Shown: positions 33,281 through 42,711, counted from the first letter of the stretch. The stretch: DNA of 64,000 nt from Pseudomonas sp. Irchel s3h14 (GCF_900187425.1 NZ_FYDJ01000015.1:62001-126000); one strand, 5' to 3'. Notes: a model not told the origin generated them from the letters alone. Program-made: numbers and translations.

Positions 33281-35020
33281 GTGCCGTATTCGCTTCGCGC
33301 TGTTCCTCGTCGTAGTCCCACGCCTTGTACGCTGTTGTCGGCCTTGCTGCTGAGCCTGAGTGTTTCCTCGCTCAACGCGGCCGAGCCCACTGCCCCAGGC
33401 CAGGAGGTGCTGCGCCAGCAACAACAACAGCAGCGCGATCTGCAACAACTGCAACTGGAACAGCGCCGCCGGCAATTGGAGCGCGGCAGTTTCGGCGCTG
33501 AGCCGCTCACGCCTGTCGTTCCCGCCACGGTGCCTGCCGATGAGCGCTGCTGGCCCCTGAGCGGAACGCGCATTGGCGGCGTGACGCTGATCAGCAGCCA
33601 GACACTCAATGAGCGAATCAAACCGCAGCTGTCGTCGTGCATGGGCGTCGGTCAGATCAACCATCTGCTGGCGACCATCACCGGTCTGTATGTCGAGGCG
33701 GGTTACATCGCCAGTCGGCCGTACCTGCGTAGCGCGCCAGCGGCGGGGCAGTCGCTGGATATCGTGGTCGATGAAGGCTACGTCGAGTCCATCGAACTGG
33801 CCGACCAGAGCTTGCCGGTGTCCTTGGGTGGTGCGTTTCCCGGAATGCTCGGCAAGCCGCTGAACCTGCGAGATCTGGAGCAAGGCCTGGATCAGTTGAA
33901 CCGTCTGCGCTCCGTGGATTTGACCGCCGACATCGCCCCCGGTAGCCAGCCCGGCGCCTCACGGCTCATCCTGCGTTCGCGCACCCGCGGGCAGTCGCGC
34001 TGGTCGTTGGGCCTGGGCGTGGACAACCTCGGCAGTGCCAGCACCGGGCGGGATCGCGACACGCTGAGCCTGAGTCTGGACAGCCCGCTGGAACTCAACG
34101 ATGCGCTCAATCTGAGTTTCAGCGACACTCTCAATCAGGGCGACCGCTATAGCCGCAACGCCAGCCTGTACTACGCCATTCCCTACGGTTACTGGACTTA
34201 CAGCCTGTTCGCCAGCCACGCCGAATACCGTGCGCCGTTCAAACTCAGCACGCTGACGTTCCACAGCTCCGGCATCACCGATCAACTGAGCCTGCGCGCC
34301 GACCGGGTGCTGTGGCGCGATCAAAGCCGACAGTTGAGCGCCAATCTGCAATTGGCCCACAAGGACGTCGACAGTTACCTGGAAAACATTCGCCTGGGCA
34401 TCCAGAGCCCGACCCTGACCGTGGCCGAAGCCGGGCTGAACCTGTTCTGGCTCAACAGCGCGGTGTGGAACCTGGACATCAATTACGCCCAAGGCTTGCG
34501 CTGGCTCGGTGCGGATGACGATGCCGATGACGATGCCCAGCGCCAGGTCAAAAACCTGCCCAAGGCACAGTTTCGCAAATACCGCGCCGGCCTCAGCCAG
34601 TGGCGCAACGGCCAGATCGGCCAGCAAACCTGGCAATGGCAGAGCCAGTTCAACGTGCAATACAGCCCCGATCCGCTGCCGGCCATCGAGCAATTACTGG
34701 GCACCGACGATTCCGCGGTGCGCGGCTATCGGGTCAGCAGTGCGTCCGGTGCCAGTGGCGCGATCTGGCGCAACACCCTGCGCCTGCCATTGCGCAGCGC
34801 TCTGCCAGTGCAGATCACCCCACGCCTGGGCCTGGACAACGGCTGGATCAAGGCCGACCACGGTGCTCAAGGGCAACGTCTGAGTGGCGCCAGCGCCGGG
34901 GTCAACCTGAGCTGGAAAAAACTGCAAGTCGACGTCGATTACCAACGCAGCCTCAACACTCCCAGCGGTTTTCAGCATGAGCCAGAGACCTGGCTGATGC
35001 GCGTGGGGTTGCAGATATGA
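33281..35020 (+). CDS. Two-partner secretion outer-membrane transporter (TpsB/FhaC-like)
   Basis: 579-residue outer-membrane pore of the ShlB/FhaC/Omp85 superfamily that exports the partner exoprotein encoded next. It has a signal peptide (to ~residue 33), a Gln/Arg-rich helix H1 (~40-75), a POTRA region (WPLSGTRIGGVTLISSQTLNERI and LDIVVDEGYVESIEL; ~85-240) and a 16-stranded barrel with the conserved LGLGVDNLGSASTGRDR strand and LRADRVLWRD block. The start is the GTG at 33281, 6 bases after AGGA; no ATG in frame gives the signal peptide. Its stop overlaps the start of a 28-codon ORF (ATGA), which leads into tpsA. Confidence 0.9.
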   Translation: MPYSLRAVPRRSPTPCTLLSALLLSLSVSSLNAAEPTAPGQEVLRQQQQQQRDLQQLQLEQRRRQLERGSFGAEPLTPVVPATVPADERCWPLSGTRIGGVTLISSQTLNERIKPQLSSCMGVGQINHLLATITGLYVEAGYIASRPYLRSAPAAGQSLDIVVDEGYVESIELADQSLPVSLGGAFPGMLGKPLNLRDLEQGLDQLNRLRSVDLTADIAPGSQPGASRLILRSRTRGQSRWSLGLGVDNLGSASTGRDRDTLSLSLDSPLELNDALNLSFSDTLNQGDRYSRNASLYYAIPYGYWTYSLFASHAEYRAPFKLSTLTFHSSGITDQLSLRADRVLWRDQSRQLSANLQLAHKDVDSYLENIRLGIQSPTLTVAEAGLNLFWLNSAVWNLDINYAQGLRWLGADDDADDDAQRQVKNLPKAQFRKYRAGLSQWRNGQIGQQTWQWQSQFNVQYSPDPLPAIEQLLGTDDSAVRGYRVSSASGASGAIWRNTLRLPLRSALPVQITPRLGLDNGWIKADHGAQGQRLSGASAGVNLSWKKLQVDVDYQRSLNTPSGFQHEPETWLMRVGLQI

Positions 35021-35103
35021 ACACCGACAAACAGCCGTCGGACCTGAGCGCCACAGCCACGGCCAACAACTCAGCGCGCAACGTGATGCCGCACTTTAAT
35101 TGA
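35017..35103 (+). CDS. 28-residue coupled ORF between TpsB and TpsA
   Basis: An ATG at 35017 overlaps the tpsB stop (ATGA). The 28-codon frame ends with TGA at 35101, ten bases before the tpsA ATG, and the GAGAGG ribosome site of tpsA overlaps its stop. The peptide is polar (Ser/Ala/Asn/Thr-rich, no signal). It may be a real micro-protein or only a coupling cistron that carries ribosomes from tpsB to tpsA. There is no homology evidence. Confidence 0.4.
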   Translation: MNTDKQPSDLSATATANNSARNVMPHFN

Positions 35104-35112
35104 GAGGTTTCT

Positions 35113-38100
35113 ATGCCTGCACAGACATTTGCGTTCCATCTTTCCCCTCGGGGCAAACTGCGCTGGGCGATTGCCAGCTTGTTTCTGATTGCTCACCTGC
35201 CCAACGCTTTGGCAGGGGGCGTAGTGGTCGCACCAGGCCCCGGCGGCACCGCGCAATTGCAAACCCAGGGCGGCGTACCCATCGTCAACATCGTTGCGCC
35301 TAACGGTTCCGGCCTGTCCCATAACCAGTTCCTGGACTATAACGTTGACCGTCAGGGCCTGGTGCTGAACAACGCGCTGCAAGCCGGACAGTCGCAACTT
35401 GCCGGGCAACTGGCGGCCAACCCGCAATTCCAGGGGCAGGCCGCGAGCGTGATCCTCAATGAAGTGATCAGCCGCAATCCGTCGGCCCTCAACGGTGCTC
35501 AGGAAATCTTCGGTCGCGCCGCCGATTACGTGTTGGCCAACCCCAACGGGATTTCGGTGAACGGCGGCAGTTTCATCAACACCCCGAACGCCAATCTGGT
35601 GGTCGGTCGCCCCGAACTGAACGACGGCAAGCTGCAAGCCCTCAGCACCCGCGACGCCACCGGCTCCTTGCAGATTCAAGGCGCGGGCCTGCAAAATCGC
35701 GAAGGCTCGATCAACCTGATCGCCCCGCGCATCGACAGCCAGGGCAGCCTCAGCGCCCGGGATCAGTTGAACCTCACCGTTGGCCGCAACCAGGTGGATT
35801 ACGCCAGCGGCCAGGTTAAAACCGTGGACCCGGCCGGCAACACTCAAGACCAACGCATCGACGCCAACCTGTTCGGTGCAATGCAGGCTGGGCGCATCAA
35901 CATCGTCAGCACAGCCGAGGGCGCGGGCGTGCGGGTCGGCCCGGTGCAGGTCGACGGCCGTGAGGGTGTGCAGATTCGTTCCGCCGGTGACCTGAGTATC
36001 AGCGGTCAGGCCGTTCCCGACAGCCTCGATGTGGTCCGGGCGGGCGTGCGCAGCAGTCAGGGCGATGTCGGTCTGCACAGCGGCAAGGATCTGCTGCTGG
36101 CCGCCACCGATGTCAGTGGCCGTGACGTCAAGGTCGACGCCAAACGCAACCTGACGTTGACCACCGTCGAAAGCCGCAAGCTTCAAGAGAAGCGCGAAAA
36201 CTGGAACAACAGCACCATCGGCATCACCTGGGAAACCTACGACCGGACCCTGACCGACAGCGATTCACGTCAGCACGGCAGCCAGATTCTCGCCCGCCGT
36301 GACGCGCAGTTGTCGTCCGGTGGCAACACCGAACTCAAAGCGGCCAAGGTCGACGCTGCCAACACCCTCAACGTCCGGAGCGGCGGCGATCTGCGTCTGA
36401 CCGCCGCCACCGAAAGCCACACCCAAACCGATCAGGGCAACCACCGCAAACACCTGTGGAAAGCCAACTGGGACACCAGCAGCGAAGAGCAGCGCAGCGT
36501 CACCACACAGTTGAAGGGCGGCAATATCGCCTTGACCGCGGCGGCGTTGTTACGTGCCGAGGGCGCGGAGTTGAGCAGCAAGGGTGATACCCAGCTCGCC
36601 GGCAAACAGGTCGAGATCACCAGCGCCAGCCGCACCCGGCGCAACAGCGACAACCGCTATTCCGGCGATCTGGTGGGTGGCGGCTTCTTCGGCAAGACCG
36701 GTGACGCGGATCAGGGCAAAACCCTGAATCAGGGCAGCAAGGTCAACGCCGGCGGTAAACTGATCGTCAAGGCCGACGATGTACGCATCAGCGGCAGTCA
36801 GGTGCGCGGCGGCAGCGAGGCCAGCGTGATCAGCGACAAAGGCTCGCTGGTCATCGATGGCGTACAAGACACCTCCCATGCCAACAGCCACGACAAGGAC
36901 AGCAAGTTTTTCGGCATCACCAAGGATGAAACCCGTCAGAACGCCAAGGACAGCACCACGGTGCGCAGCGAGCTGACCTCCGACAGCAACCTCAAACTCA
37001 AGAGCGCCAAAGACATCGAAGTGGCCGGCGCCACGGTCAAGGCCAACGGCACCCTCAGCGCCGAGGCGGCGGGGGATGTGAATGTGCATTCCGCGCAGAA
37101 CACCCATGAGTCCGGCAAAACCACCGAGACCCGTGGCTTCGATGCCTACGCCAAGGAAAACGCACCGGACGCCGGCCAGTACCGCGCCGGTGTGCATTAC
37201 CAAGACAAGCAGCAAACCGCGAGTACCCGTGATGTCAACCAGCAAGGCTCCAGCCTCAGCGGCACCAACGTGCAACTGGCGGCGGGCGGTGATCTGACCC
37301 TTAAAGGTGCCGAGGTCAAAGCCACAAACGGCGATGCGACCCTGAGCGGTAAAAACGTGTCGCTGCTGGCCGAGCAGGACAGCCACAGCACTTCGACGGA
37401 CACAACCAGCACCAGCGGCGGTTTCTACTACACCGGCGGCCTCGATCGTGCCGGCAGCGGCGTCGATTTCGCCCGCAGCACGTCCCAGGACACCACGGAC
37501 AAAACCACTGCACAAACCACCAGCGTCCAAAGCAGCGGCAACCTGAATATCAACACTGGCAAGCTCACCACTGAAGGCGCACGTCTTGATGCGGGCAAAG
37601 GTCTGCATGTCGCCGCCACCGAGGTCGACAATCGGGCCGCGAGCAACACCGACAGCAGCACTCATACAGAGAGCAACTGGTCGGCGGACGTCGGTGCCAA
37701 CGTCGAATACAAAGACATCGCCCGGCCGATCGCCAAAGCCGTCGAAGGCGTACTGGACGGCAAGGTGCCGGACAAGGACGCACTCGCCAACCTCGGCCAG
37801 CCGAATGTCGGCATCGATGTGGCGATCGGTCATCAGAACGGCAGCCATACCGAGCAAAACAGCAACGCCGTGGTCAGCCAGTTCAAGGGCGGCACGGTGG
37901 ACGTGAACGTCGCCGGCACGTTGCAGGATCAAGGCACGCAGTACCAGGCGAGCGCGGGCGCGGTGAACATCAGCGCCGACAACCTGGTGGCCAGCGCCGC
38001 CAGTAACACTCGCAGCAGTACCGATCAGGCGCTGGACGCCAAGGCTGATGTGCGGGTCTACACCAAAACCGGTGAGGACGTGAATGTCAGCGGCAGCGGC

Positions 38101-39624
38101 GCGGGTGGCAGCAGTCAGACTCGCAAAGAAAACTCCACGGCGGTGGTCGGCGGCTATGCGGGCAGTGACGGCGTGAATATCAACCTGCGCAACGACGGCC
38201 AGTTCGAAGGCAGCCAGTTCAATGGCGGGCAGGGTGGTGTGAGCATCAAGACAGGTGGCGATCTGGCGCTGAATCAGGCCAATGACCGTCAGAGCAACGA
38301 CAGCTCCAGCCTGCGTGGCAACGGTTCGCTGAGTGTCGGCACCGCCCCTGGCACCGACGGCACCAACGTCAATCTCGGCGCGGGTTTCCAGCTGGATCAC
38401 AAAGGCAATCAGACTCAGGACAGTCAGGCTCGCGTGGCAAATATTGCGGGCAAAGGCCCGGTGCAATTGAGCAGCGGCGGCGACCAGATCCTGCAAGGGA
38501 CGACAGTCGATACCAGCGACGCCATCGACCTGAAGACCGGCGGCAAACTCGAACTGCAAGCGGCCTCTGACACCCATCGCTCCACGGGCAGCAATCTCGG
38601 CGGCGGTCTTAATGTGGGCGGCAGCAAAACCAGCACCGAGAAAAGCAGCGATCAGGGCGGCAACCTGAGCGCCAACTTCAACATCGGCCGGGTCAATGAA
38701 AGCAGCCAGACCCTGACCGGCGGCCGCCTCAACAGCCAGAACAAGATTCAACTCAGTGGTGATTCGATCCACCTGCAAGGCACCCAGGTCAGCGCGCCGA
38801 GCGTTGCCCTTGATGCGCAGAACGGCGGGGTCTATCAGGAATCGGCCCAGTCCACTAAAAACCGCACGAACTGGAACGTCGCCCTGAATACCGGCGGTAA
38901 TCTGAGCAACAGCACGCCCACTGCCACCAACGAAAAAGACATCGCCAAGAGCGATCATGGCTTCAATGCCGGGGCCAAGGTTGGCGTTGATTACCTGCAA
39001 GGCACTACTCAGCAGAACAGCCAGATCAAGGCTGACAGCGTGGTGTTGAATAGCGCGGGCGATGTGCAGTTGGCCGGTGCGAGGATTGATGCGACGACGG
39101 TCAGCGGCAAGGTCGGTGGCGACCTGACCGTGGAAAGCCGTCAGGACAGCCAGACCAGCGCCAAGGTCGATGTTGACCTCGGGTTGACCGGCAAGAAAGC
39201 AGCGCCCGCTGACAAAGACAAAGTGGCCGACAACAGCAAACCGGGCGGGACGGACTACAAGCCGACCCTGAAACTGGACGCCGGTTATGCCCACAAGGAC
39301 AGCGTCGGCCAGGCCTCTGGCATCAGCGGCACGCAAGGCGTGAATCTCAAGGTTGACGGTGCAACGCAATTGACCGGCGCGCGGGTTGCTTCATCTGAAG
39401 GTCGCGTGGATTTAGGGGACTCCAAGGTCAGCACCACCGACCTGATCAACCGCGACTACGGGGTCAAGGCAGGTCTGGATCTGCCGGAGAAAGCACAAAC
39501 CGAGGGCAGTAAACCCGACGTCTCAACTGCCGGGGAGCACAGTGTCAAACTCGGCCCCGTAACCTTGGGTGGTCATTACGACAGCCAGTCGCTACAGGCC
39601 GGCATCGACGAGAAAAACATCTAA
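35113..39624 (+). CDS. FHA-like two-partner secretion exoprotein (TpsA adhesin/haemagglutinin)
   Basis: 1503-residue secreted beta-helical protein. A signal peptide (ends near LPNALAGG) is followed by the TPS domain (~residues 35-260), which binds the TpsB POTRA domains and contains the hallmark ANPNGISVNGGSFINTPNANL. The remainder is FHA/HecA-type haemagglutinin repeat with many short Gly-Gly-Asp and Ala-Gly-Gly-Asp turns and Gln/Ser/Thr-rich strands. It ends at HSVKLGPVTLGGHYDSQ...EKNI with no VENN motif, pretoxin region or recognisable toxin, and no immunity gene follows. Either it is a short adhesin, or a CdiA-type gene that lost its 3' end. It is translationally linked to tpsB through the small ORF. 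Confidence 0.9.
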   Translation: MPAQTFAFHLSPRGKLRWAIASLFLIAHLPNALAGGVVVAPGPGGTAQLQTQGGVPIVNIVAPNGSGLSHNQFLDYNVDRQGLVLNNALQAGQSQLAGQLAANPQFQGQAASVILNEVISRNPSALNGAQEIFGRAADYVLANPNGISVNGGSFINTPNANLVVGRPELNDGKLQALSTRDATGSLQIQGAGLQNREGSINLIAPRIDSQGSLSARDQLNLTVGRNQVDYASGQVKTVDPAGNTQDQRIDANLFGAMQAGRINIVSTAEGAGVRVGPVQVDGREGVQIRSAGDLSISGQAVPDSLDVVRAGVRSSQGDVGLHSGKDLLLAATDVSGRDVKVDAKRNLTLTTVESRKLQEKRENWNNSTIGITWETYDRTLTDSDSRQHGSQILARRDAQLSSGGNTELKAAKVDAANTLNVRSGGDLRLTAATESHTQTDQGNHRKHLWKANWDTSSEEQRSVTTQLKGGNIALTAAALLRAEGAELSSKGDTQLAGKQVEITSASRTRRNSDNRYSGDLVGGGFFGKTGDADQGKTLNQGSKVNAGGKLIVKADDVRISGSQVRGGSEASVISDKGSLVIDGVQDTSHANSHDKDSKFFGITKDETRQNAKDSTTVRSELTSDSNLKLKSAKDIEVAGATVKANGTLSAEAAGDVNVHSAQNTHESGKTTETRGFDAYAKENAPDAGQYRAGVHYQDKQQTASTRDVNQQGSSLSGTNVQLAAGGDLTLKGAEVKATNGDATLSGKNVSLLAEQDSHSTSTDTTSTSGGFYYTGGLDRAGSGVDFARSTSQDTTDKTTAQTTSVQSSGNLNINTGKLTTEGARLDAGKGLHVAATEVDNRAASNTDSSTHTESNWSADVGANVEYKDIARPIAKAVEGVLDGKVPDKDALANLGQPNVGIDVAIGHQNGSHTEQNSNAVVSQFKGGTVDVNVAGTLQDQGTQYQASAGAVNISADNLVASAASNTRSSTDQALDAKADVRVYTKTGEDVNVSGSGAGGSSQTRKENSTAVVGGYAGSDGVNINLRNDGQFEGSQFNGGQGGVSIKTGGDLALNQANDRQSNDSSSLRGNGSLSVGTAPGTDGTNVNLGAGFQLDHKGNQTQDSQARVANIAGKGPVQLSSGGDQILQGTTVDTSDAIDLKTGGKLELQAASDTHRSTGSNLGGGLNVGGSKTSTEKSSDQGGNLSANFNIGRVNESSQTLTGGRLNSQNKIQLSGDSIHLQGTQVSAPSVALDAQNGGVYQESAQSTKNRTNWNVALNTGGNLSNSTPTATNEKDIAKSDHGFNAGAKVGVDYLQGTTQQNSQIKADSVVLNSAGDVQLAGARIDATTVSGKVGGDLTVESRQDSQTSAKVDVDLGLTGKKAAPADKDKVADNSKPGGTDYKPTLKLDAGYAHKDSVGQASGISGTQGVNLKVDGATQLTGARVASSEGRVDLGDSKVSTTDLINRDYGVKAGLDLPEKAQTEGSKPDVSTAGEHSVKLGPVTLGGHYDSQSLQAGIDEKNI

Positions 39625-39636
39625 GCCACACACATC

Positions 39637-39732
39637 CCCTGTGGGAGCAGGCTTGCTTGCGAAAGCGGACTACCAGTCAACATCAATGTTGAATGTAAAA
39701 CCGCCATCGCGAGCAGGCTCGCTCCCACAGGG
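39637..39732. repeat. Palindromic REP-type repeat, family A
   Basis: ccctgtgggagcaggcttgc arms in inverted orientation directly after tpsA; likely its 3' hairpin. Confidence 0.87.
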
Positions 39733-39869
39733 ACCGCGTAACTGCCGTTTGAAGCGGGTCATCAATGATGACTGGTTGGAAAATCCCTCGGGAATCCAGC
39801 AAAGAAATGTCAAACGGAAATCGGAGACGGTCATTTCGGAAACCTCCCACACCCAGAGTTTGAGCTTCC

Positions 39870-39900
39870 CGGTAGGGTCAACGGCCCCGGCACCCTGCCG
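39870..39900 (+). promoter_or_regulatory. Hairpin in the leader of the queC-type gene
   Basis: A 9-bp stem (CGGTAGGGT pairing with ACCCTGCCG, one G-T wobble) encloses a 13-base C/G-rich loop and ends 23 bases before the queC ATG. A queuosine-pathway riboswitch would be expected at such a place, but I do not recognise a preQ1 class consensus. Confidence 0.3.
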
Positions 39901-39923
39901 AGCCCCCCAAGGAAGAACGAACC

Positions 39924-40613
39924 ATGACCAGAAAGGCCGTTATCGTTTTCAGCGGCGGACAAGACTCAACCACCTGCTTGATCCATACATTGCCGATGTA
40001 CGATGAAATTCACTGCATCACGTTTGATTATGGCCAGCGCCATCGTGCGGAAATCGAAGTGGCGCAACAGCTTTCAAAACAGCTTGGCGTGAAGGTGCAC
40101 AAAGTGTTGGACACTTCATTGTTGAGCGAACTGGCCATTAGCAGTTTGACGCGCGACCACATTCCAATTGCAAGGAGTACGGGGAACGGCGTGCCTGATA
40201 CGTTCGTGCCTGGCAGGAATATTCTGTTTTTAACGTTGGCTTCTATTTATGCCTATCAAGTGGGTGCTGAAGCTGTCATCACAGGTGTTTGTGAAACAGA
40301 GAGCTCTGGTTATCCTGATTGTGGCGATGAGTTTGTTAAGGTGTTGAACAGTGCCATTCACTTGGGCATGGACTATAAGATTCGAATCGAGACTCCGCTT
40401 ATGCGGCTTAATAAAGCTGAGACCTGGGCTTTGGCTGATTACCACAAGCAGCTGGATTTGATTCGTTATCACACATTGACTTGCTACAACGGAATAATGG
40501 GAAGTGGGTGCGGCGACTGTGATGCGTGTGCTCTTCGTGCAAAGGGATTGAGTGAGTTTCTCGAAAGCAGAGCGAAGGTTTTGAATAGTCTGAAAATCAA
40601 ACTAAAACTATAA
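39924..40613 (+). CDS. queC: 7-cyano-7-deazaguanine synthase QueC, stand-alone copy
   Basis: 229-residue ATP-dependent enzyme that converts 7-carboxy-7-deazaguanine to preQ0. The P-loop FSGGQDSTT (~9-17), [47 protein letters not shown] and the zinc-binding cysteines near the end ([20 protein letters not shown]) are all present, so it looks functional. The sequence is of the enterobacterial type by eye, and its 3' half is AT-rich (60-base blocks of 47-48% G+C, then 30% at the end), unlike the surrounding genes. Pseudomonas usually carries queC near tol-pal; this is probably an extra, horizontally acquired copy. queD lies at 51464 in another context. Confidence 0.85.
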   Translation: MTRKAVIVFSGGQDSTTCLIHTLPMYDEIHCITFDYGQRHRAEIEVAQQLSKQLGVKVHKVLDTSLLSELAISSLTRDHIPIARSTGNGVPDTFVPGRNILFLTLASIYAYQVGAEAVITGVCETESSGYPDCGDEFVKVLNSAIHLGMDYKIRIETPLMRLNKAETWALADYHKQLDLIRYHTLTCYNGIMGSGCGDCDACALRAKGLSEFLESRAKVLNSLKIKLKL

Positions 40614-40850
40614 AAGTAATTTGCTGCGGATAGGGGTGGCCATTAACGGCAGCCTTTATTTTTATGTCGTTCGGGTTGCACTCGCAAAGCGTTTGCGTTT
40701 GGCGAGGGTGTCCACAGTGAGTTGGCGCGGGTGTTGGTGACTTCACTGCGCGATGGCTGTGATTTGATGGATGTCGTCGGACGACGATTGCAGGGGCAGG
40801 TTTCAGTGCAGGGAAACAGGTAGTGCCAATCAATTAAGCCGTAACACGAT
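40614..40850. other. Gene-free AT-rich to mixed stretch
   Basis: Between queC and the family C repeat I see no convincing gene, only a short minus-strand frame with no ribosome site or protein-like composition. It looks like debris at the downstream edge of the foreign queC segment. Confidence 0.4.
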
Positions 40851-40984
40851 CTGTAGCAGCTGGCGAAGCCTGCGTTCGGCTGCGTAGCAGTCGTGAAATC
40901 AGGCGACGCGGTTTTCAGGAAGACCTCGCGCTCAGGTTTTACGACTGCTACGCAGCCGAACGCAGGCTTCGCCAGCTGCTACGG
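40851..40984. repeat. Palindromic repeat, family C (gtagcagctggcgaag element)
   Basis: Two ~42-base arms, virtually perfect inverted copies (gtagcagctggcgaagcctg...gcagtcgt), flank a ~50-base centre; a third repeat family, also at 58175 and 63893. Confidence 0.9.
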
Positions 40985-41042
40985 TCCGTGTTGTTCCTTA
41001 ACGGGTAGGCTCCTACGGGTTCTTAATCCCATTGCTTCCAGT

Positions 41043-41063
41043 TAATAGGAAGCATTACTATTC
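41043..41063. promoter_or_regulatory. Possible Fur box upstream of fecI
   Basis: AATAG-N9-CTATT inverted arms ~27 bp before the ECF sigma gene, similar in outline to the fpvA site. Expected for an iron-regulated sigma factor; a weak-to-moderate match by eye. Confidence 0.4.
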
Positions 41064-41089
41064 ACGCCCCGTCTTCACAGCACACCGCA

Positions 41090-41590
41090 ATGACCCCCAA
41101 GCTGCCCCGCAGACACGGCTTTTTCGAGCATTACGAAGAGTTGGTCGGGACCTGGACCCGTCGCCTGAGAAATCGTCAGCAGGCCGAGGACCTGGCCCAC
41201 GACACCTTTGTGAGGGTGCTTGAGTCCGATTCTGCGACGGTTGCACAACCTCGGGCGTATTTGCACCAGACCGCGCGCAACATCGCGGTGGATGGTTATC
41301 GGCGGGAGGATCGGCGGGGCGCCATGGAGTCGGAGGCGGTTGATCACAGTGCGTCGTCGTCCGGCGACCCGGAGCATTTCATGCATGCGATCCAGTTGGC
41401 TGACTCCATCGAACGGGCGCTCACCGAGCTGCCGGTCAACTGCCGCAAGGTGTTCGTCTGGCAGAAGATCGAAGGCCTGACCCAGGCCGAAATCGCCGAA
41501 CGCCTGGGGCTGTCCAAGAACATGGTGGAAAAGTATATGATCCGCACGCTGCGGCATCTGCGCGACCGCCTTGACGGATTGCAGCCATGA
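41090..41590 (+). CDS. fecI: ECF sigma factor, FecI-type
   Basis: 166 residues. Region 2 (QQAEDLAHDTFVRVLE; PRAYLHQTARNIAVDGYRRE; residues ~28-75) and region 4 HTH (LTQAEIAERLGLSKNMVEKYMIRTL; ~130-155) are intact. It is followed by a FecR gene and a TonB receptor with a signalling domain in the same direction, the classical cell-surface signalling trio. It should direct transcription of the receptor gene when FecR is activated, and presumably be repressed by Fur with iron. The citrate name rests on the receptor. Confidence 0.85.
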   Translation: MTPKLPRRHGFFEHYEELVGTWTRRLRNRQQAEDLAHDTFVRVLESDSATVAQPRAYLHQTARNIAVDGYRREDRRGAMESEAVDHSASSSGDPEHFMHAIQLADSIERALTELPVNCRKVFVWQKIEGLTQAEIAERLGLSKNMVEKYMIRTLRHLRDRLDGLQP

Positions 41591-41630
41591 TCGGCGGTGC
41601 CTTCTCATCCCCAGCCAAACAGGAACTTCC

Positions 41631-42614
41631 ATGATGGATACTCGTGATTGTGCGTGCGGGCAAACAACAGTTCGCGACGAGGCGGCGCGGTGGTTTGTGC
41701 GTTTGCAGAAACCTGCCGTGAATGTCGAAGAGTATCGACATTTCGACGCCTGGCTGGACGAGCACCCTCAGCATCGCGACGAATTCCAGTTGCTCCAGGG
41801 CTTGTGGTCGGCGGCTGATTTGCTGCCGGCGGCGCGTCTGCAAGCCTTGTGTGAAACCCCGCCGGCCCGTAACAAACGTCGCCCGCTGGTGCGTTATGCG
41901 GTGGCGGCCAGTGTGTTGGCCGTCGCACTCGGGTTGGGGCTGTTCAGCGGTTTGAATCACCCGGCAATCTACACCGCCGAATTTTCCACTGCCCTGGGCG
42001 AGCGACGTCATGTGGCGTTGCCGGACGGTTCGGTGATCGACCTGAACAGCCGCAGCCGCGTTCAGGTGCGCTATGAAAACGACCGCCGCAGCATCGAGCT
42101 GACGCAGGGCGAAGCGATGTTCAGCGTCGAGCACGACACCCGTCGGCCCTTCGTGGTCGAGGCGGGCAGCGGCAAGGTGACGGTCACCGGCACCCGTTTT
42201 GATGTGCGCCGCGACACCACCCAAACCCGGGTCGTGGTGGAGCAGGGCACCGTCAAGGTTCAGGGCAGCACCGCGGCGGACAGTGATTTCATCAGCCTCA
42301 CGGCCGGCCTCGGCACGCACATCGATGCCCAGGGCAAAGTGGCCGCTGCCTACGCGGTCAACCCTGCCGAGCTGACCGCCTGGCGCAGCGGCAAACTGGT
42401 GTTCAACAACGCCAGACTCAGCGACGTCGCCGAGGAAGTCTCGCGCTATCGGGAAAAACCACTCACCGTCGATAACGACAAAGTGGGCAATCTGCGCCTG
42501 ACCAGCGTGTTCAAATCCGATAACACCGACGCGCTGCTCAAGGCCTTGCCGAGCATTCTGCCGGTGGCCGTGCGCACCCTCGATGACGGCAGTCAGGAAA
42601 TAATTTCAAAATAA
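41631..42614 (+). CDS. fecR: FecR-type anti-sigma/sigma regulator
   Basis: 327-residue inner-membrane regulator that holds or activates the adjacent sigma factor. The N-terminal cytosolic domain (DUF4880-like; EAARWFVRLQ...EEYRHFDAWLDEHPQHRDEF, ~15-60) binds the sigma factor. One membrane helix lies at ~90-112 (YAVAASVLAVALGLGLFSGL), and the periplasmic FecR domain at ~125-310 includes RHVALPDGSVIDLNSRSRVQV and TVTGTRFDVRRD. The ATG at 41631 follows AGGAAC; a second ATG three bases on is equally possible. It lies 40 bases after fecI. Confidence 0.86.
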   Translation: MMDTRDCACGQTTVRDEAARWFVRLQKPAVNVEEYRHFDAWLDEHPQHRDEFQLLQGLWSAADLLPAARLQALCETPPARNKRRPLVRYAVAASVLAVALGLGLFSGLNHPAIYTAEFSTALGERRHVALPDGSVIDLNSRSRVQVRYENDRRSIELTQGEAMFSVEHDTRRPFVVEAGSGKVTVTGTRFDVRRDTTQTRVVVEQGTVKVQGSTAADSDFISLTAGLGTHIDAQGKVAAAYAVNPAELTAWRSGKLVFNNARLSDVAEEVSRYREKPLTVDNDKVGNLRLTSVFKSDNTDALLKALPSILPVAVRTLDDGSQEIISK

Positions 42615-42711
42615 ATTCAGGTTTTTTTCGAGTTGATCGTCTTCCTGTCCAACTGCAACTGGTTTGCATTAACAAGCGCACACTCTTGCGATCCACAGGA
42701 CTACGTTCGAC

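Noticed and set aside
36550-39369. 939-codon open frame on the minus strand opposite tpsA
   Set aside because: It lies entirely inside the clear FHA-like gene, and its product is Ala/Val/His/Asp-rich in a pattern produced by the complement of a GC-rich repetitive gene. No ribosome site or domain is visible.
39605-39923. A preQ1 riboswitch before queC
   Set aside because: The leader has a hairpin but I could not match a preQ1-I, II or III consensus; recorded only as a candidate structure.
40597-40833. 78-codon minus-strand frame downstream of queC
   Set aside because: No ribosome site, unusual Pro/His/Cys-rich composition and no neighbouring logic; probably non-coding.
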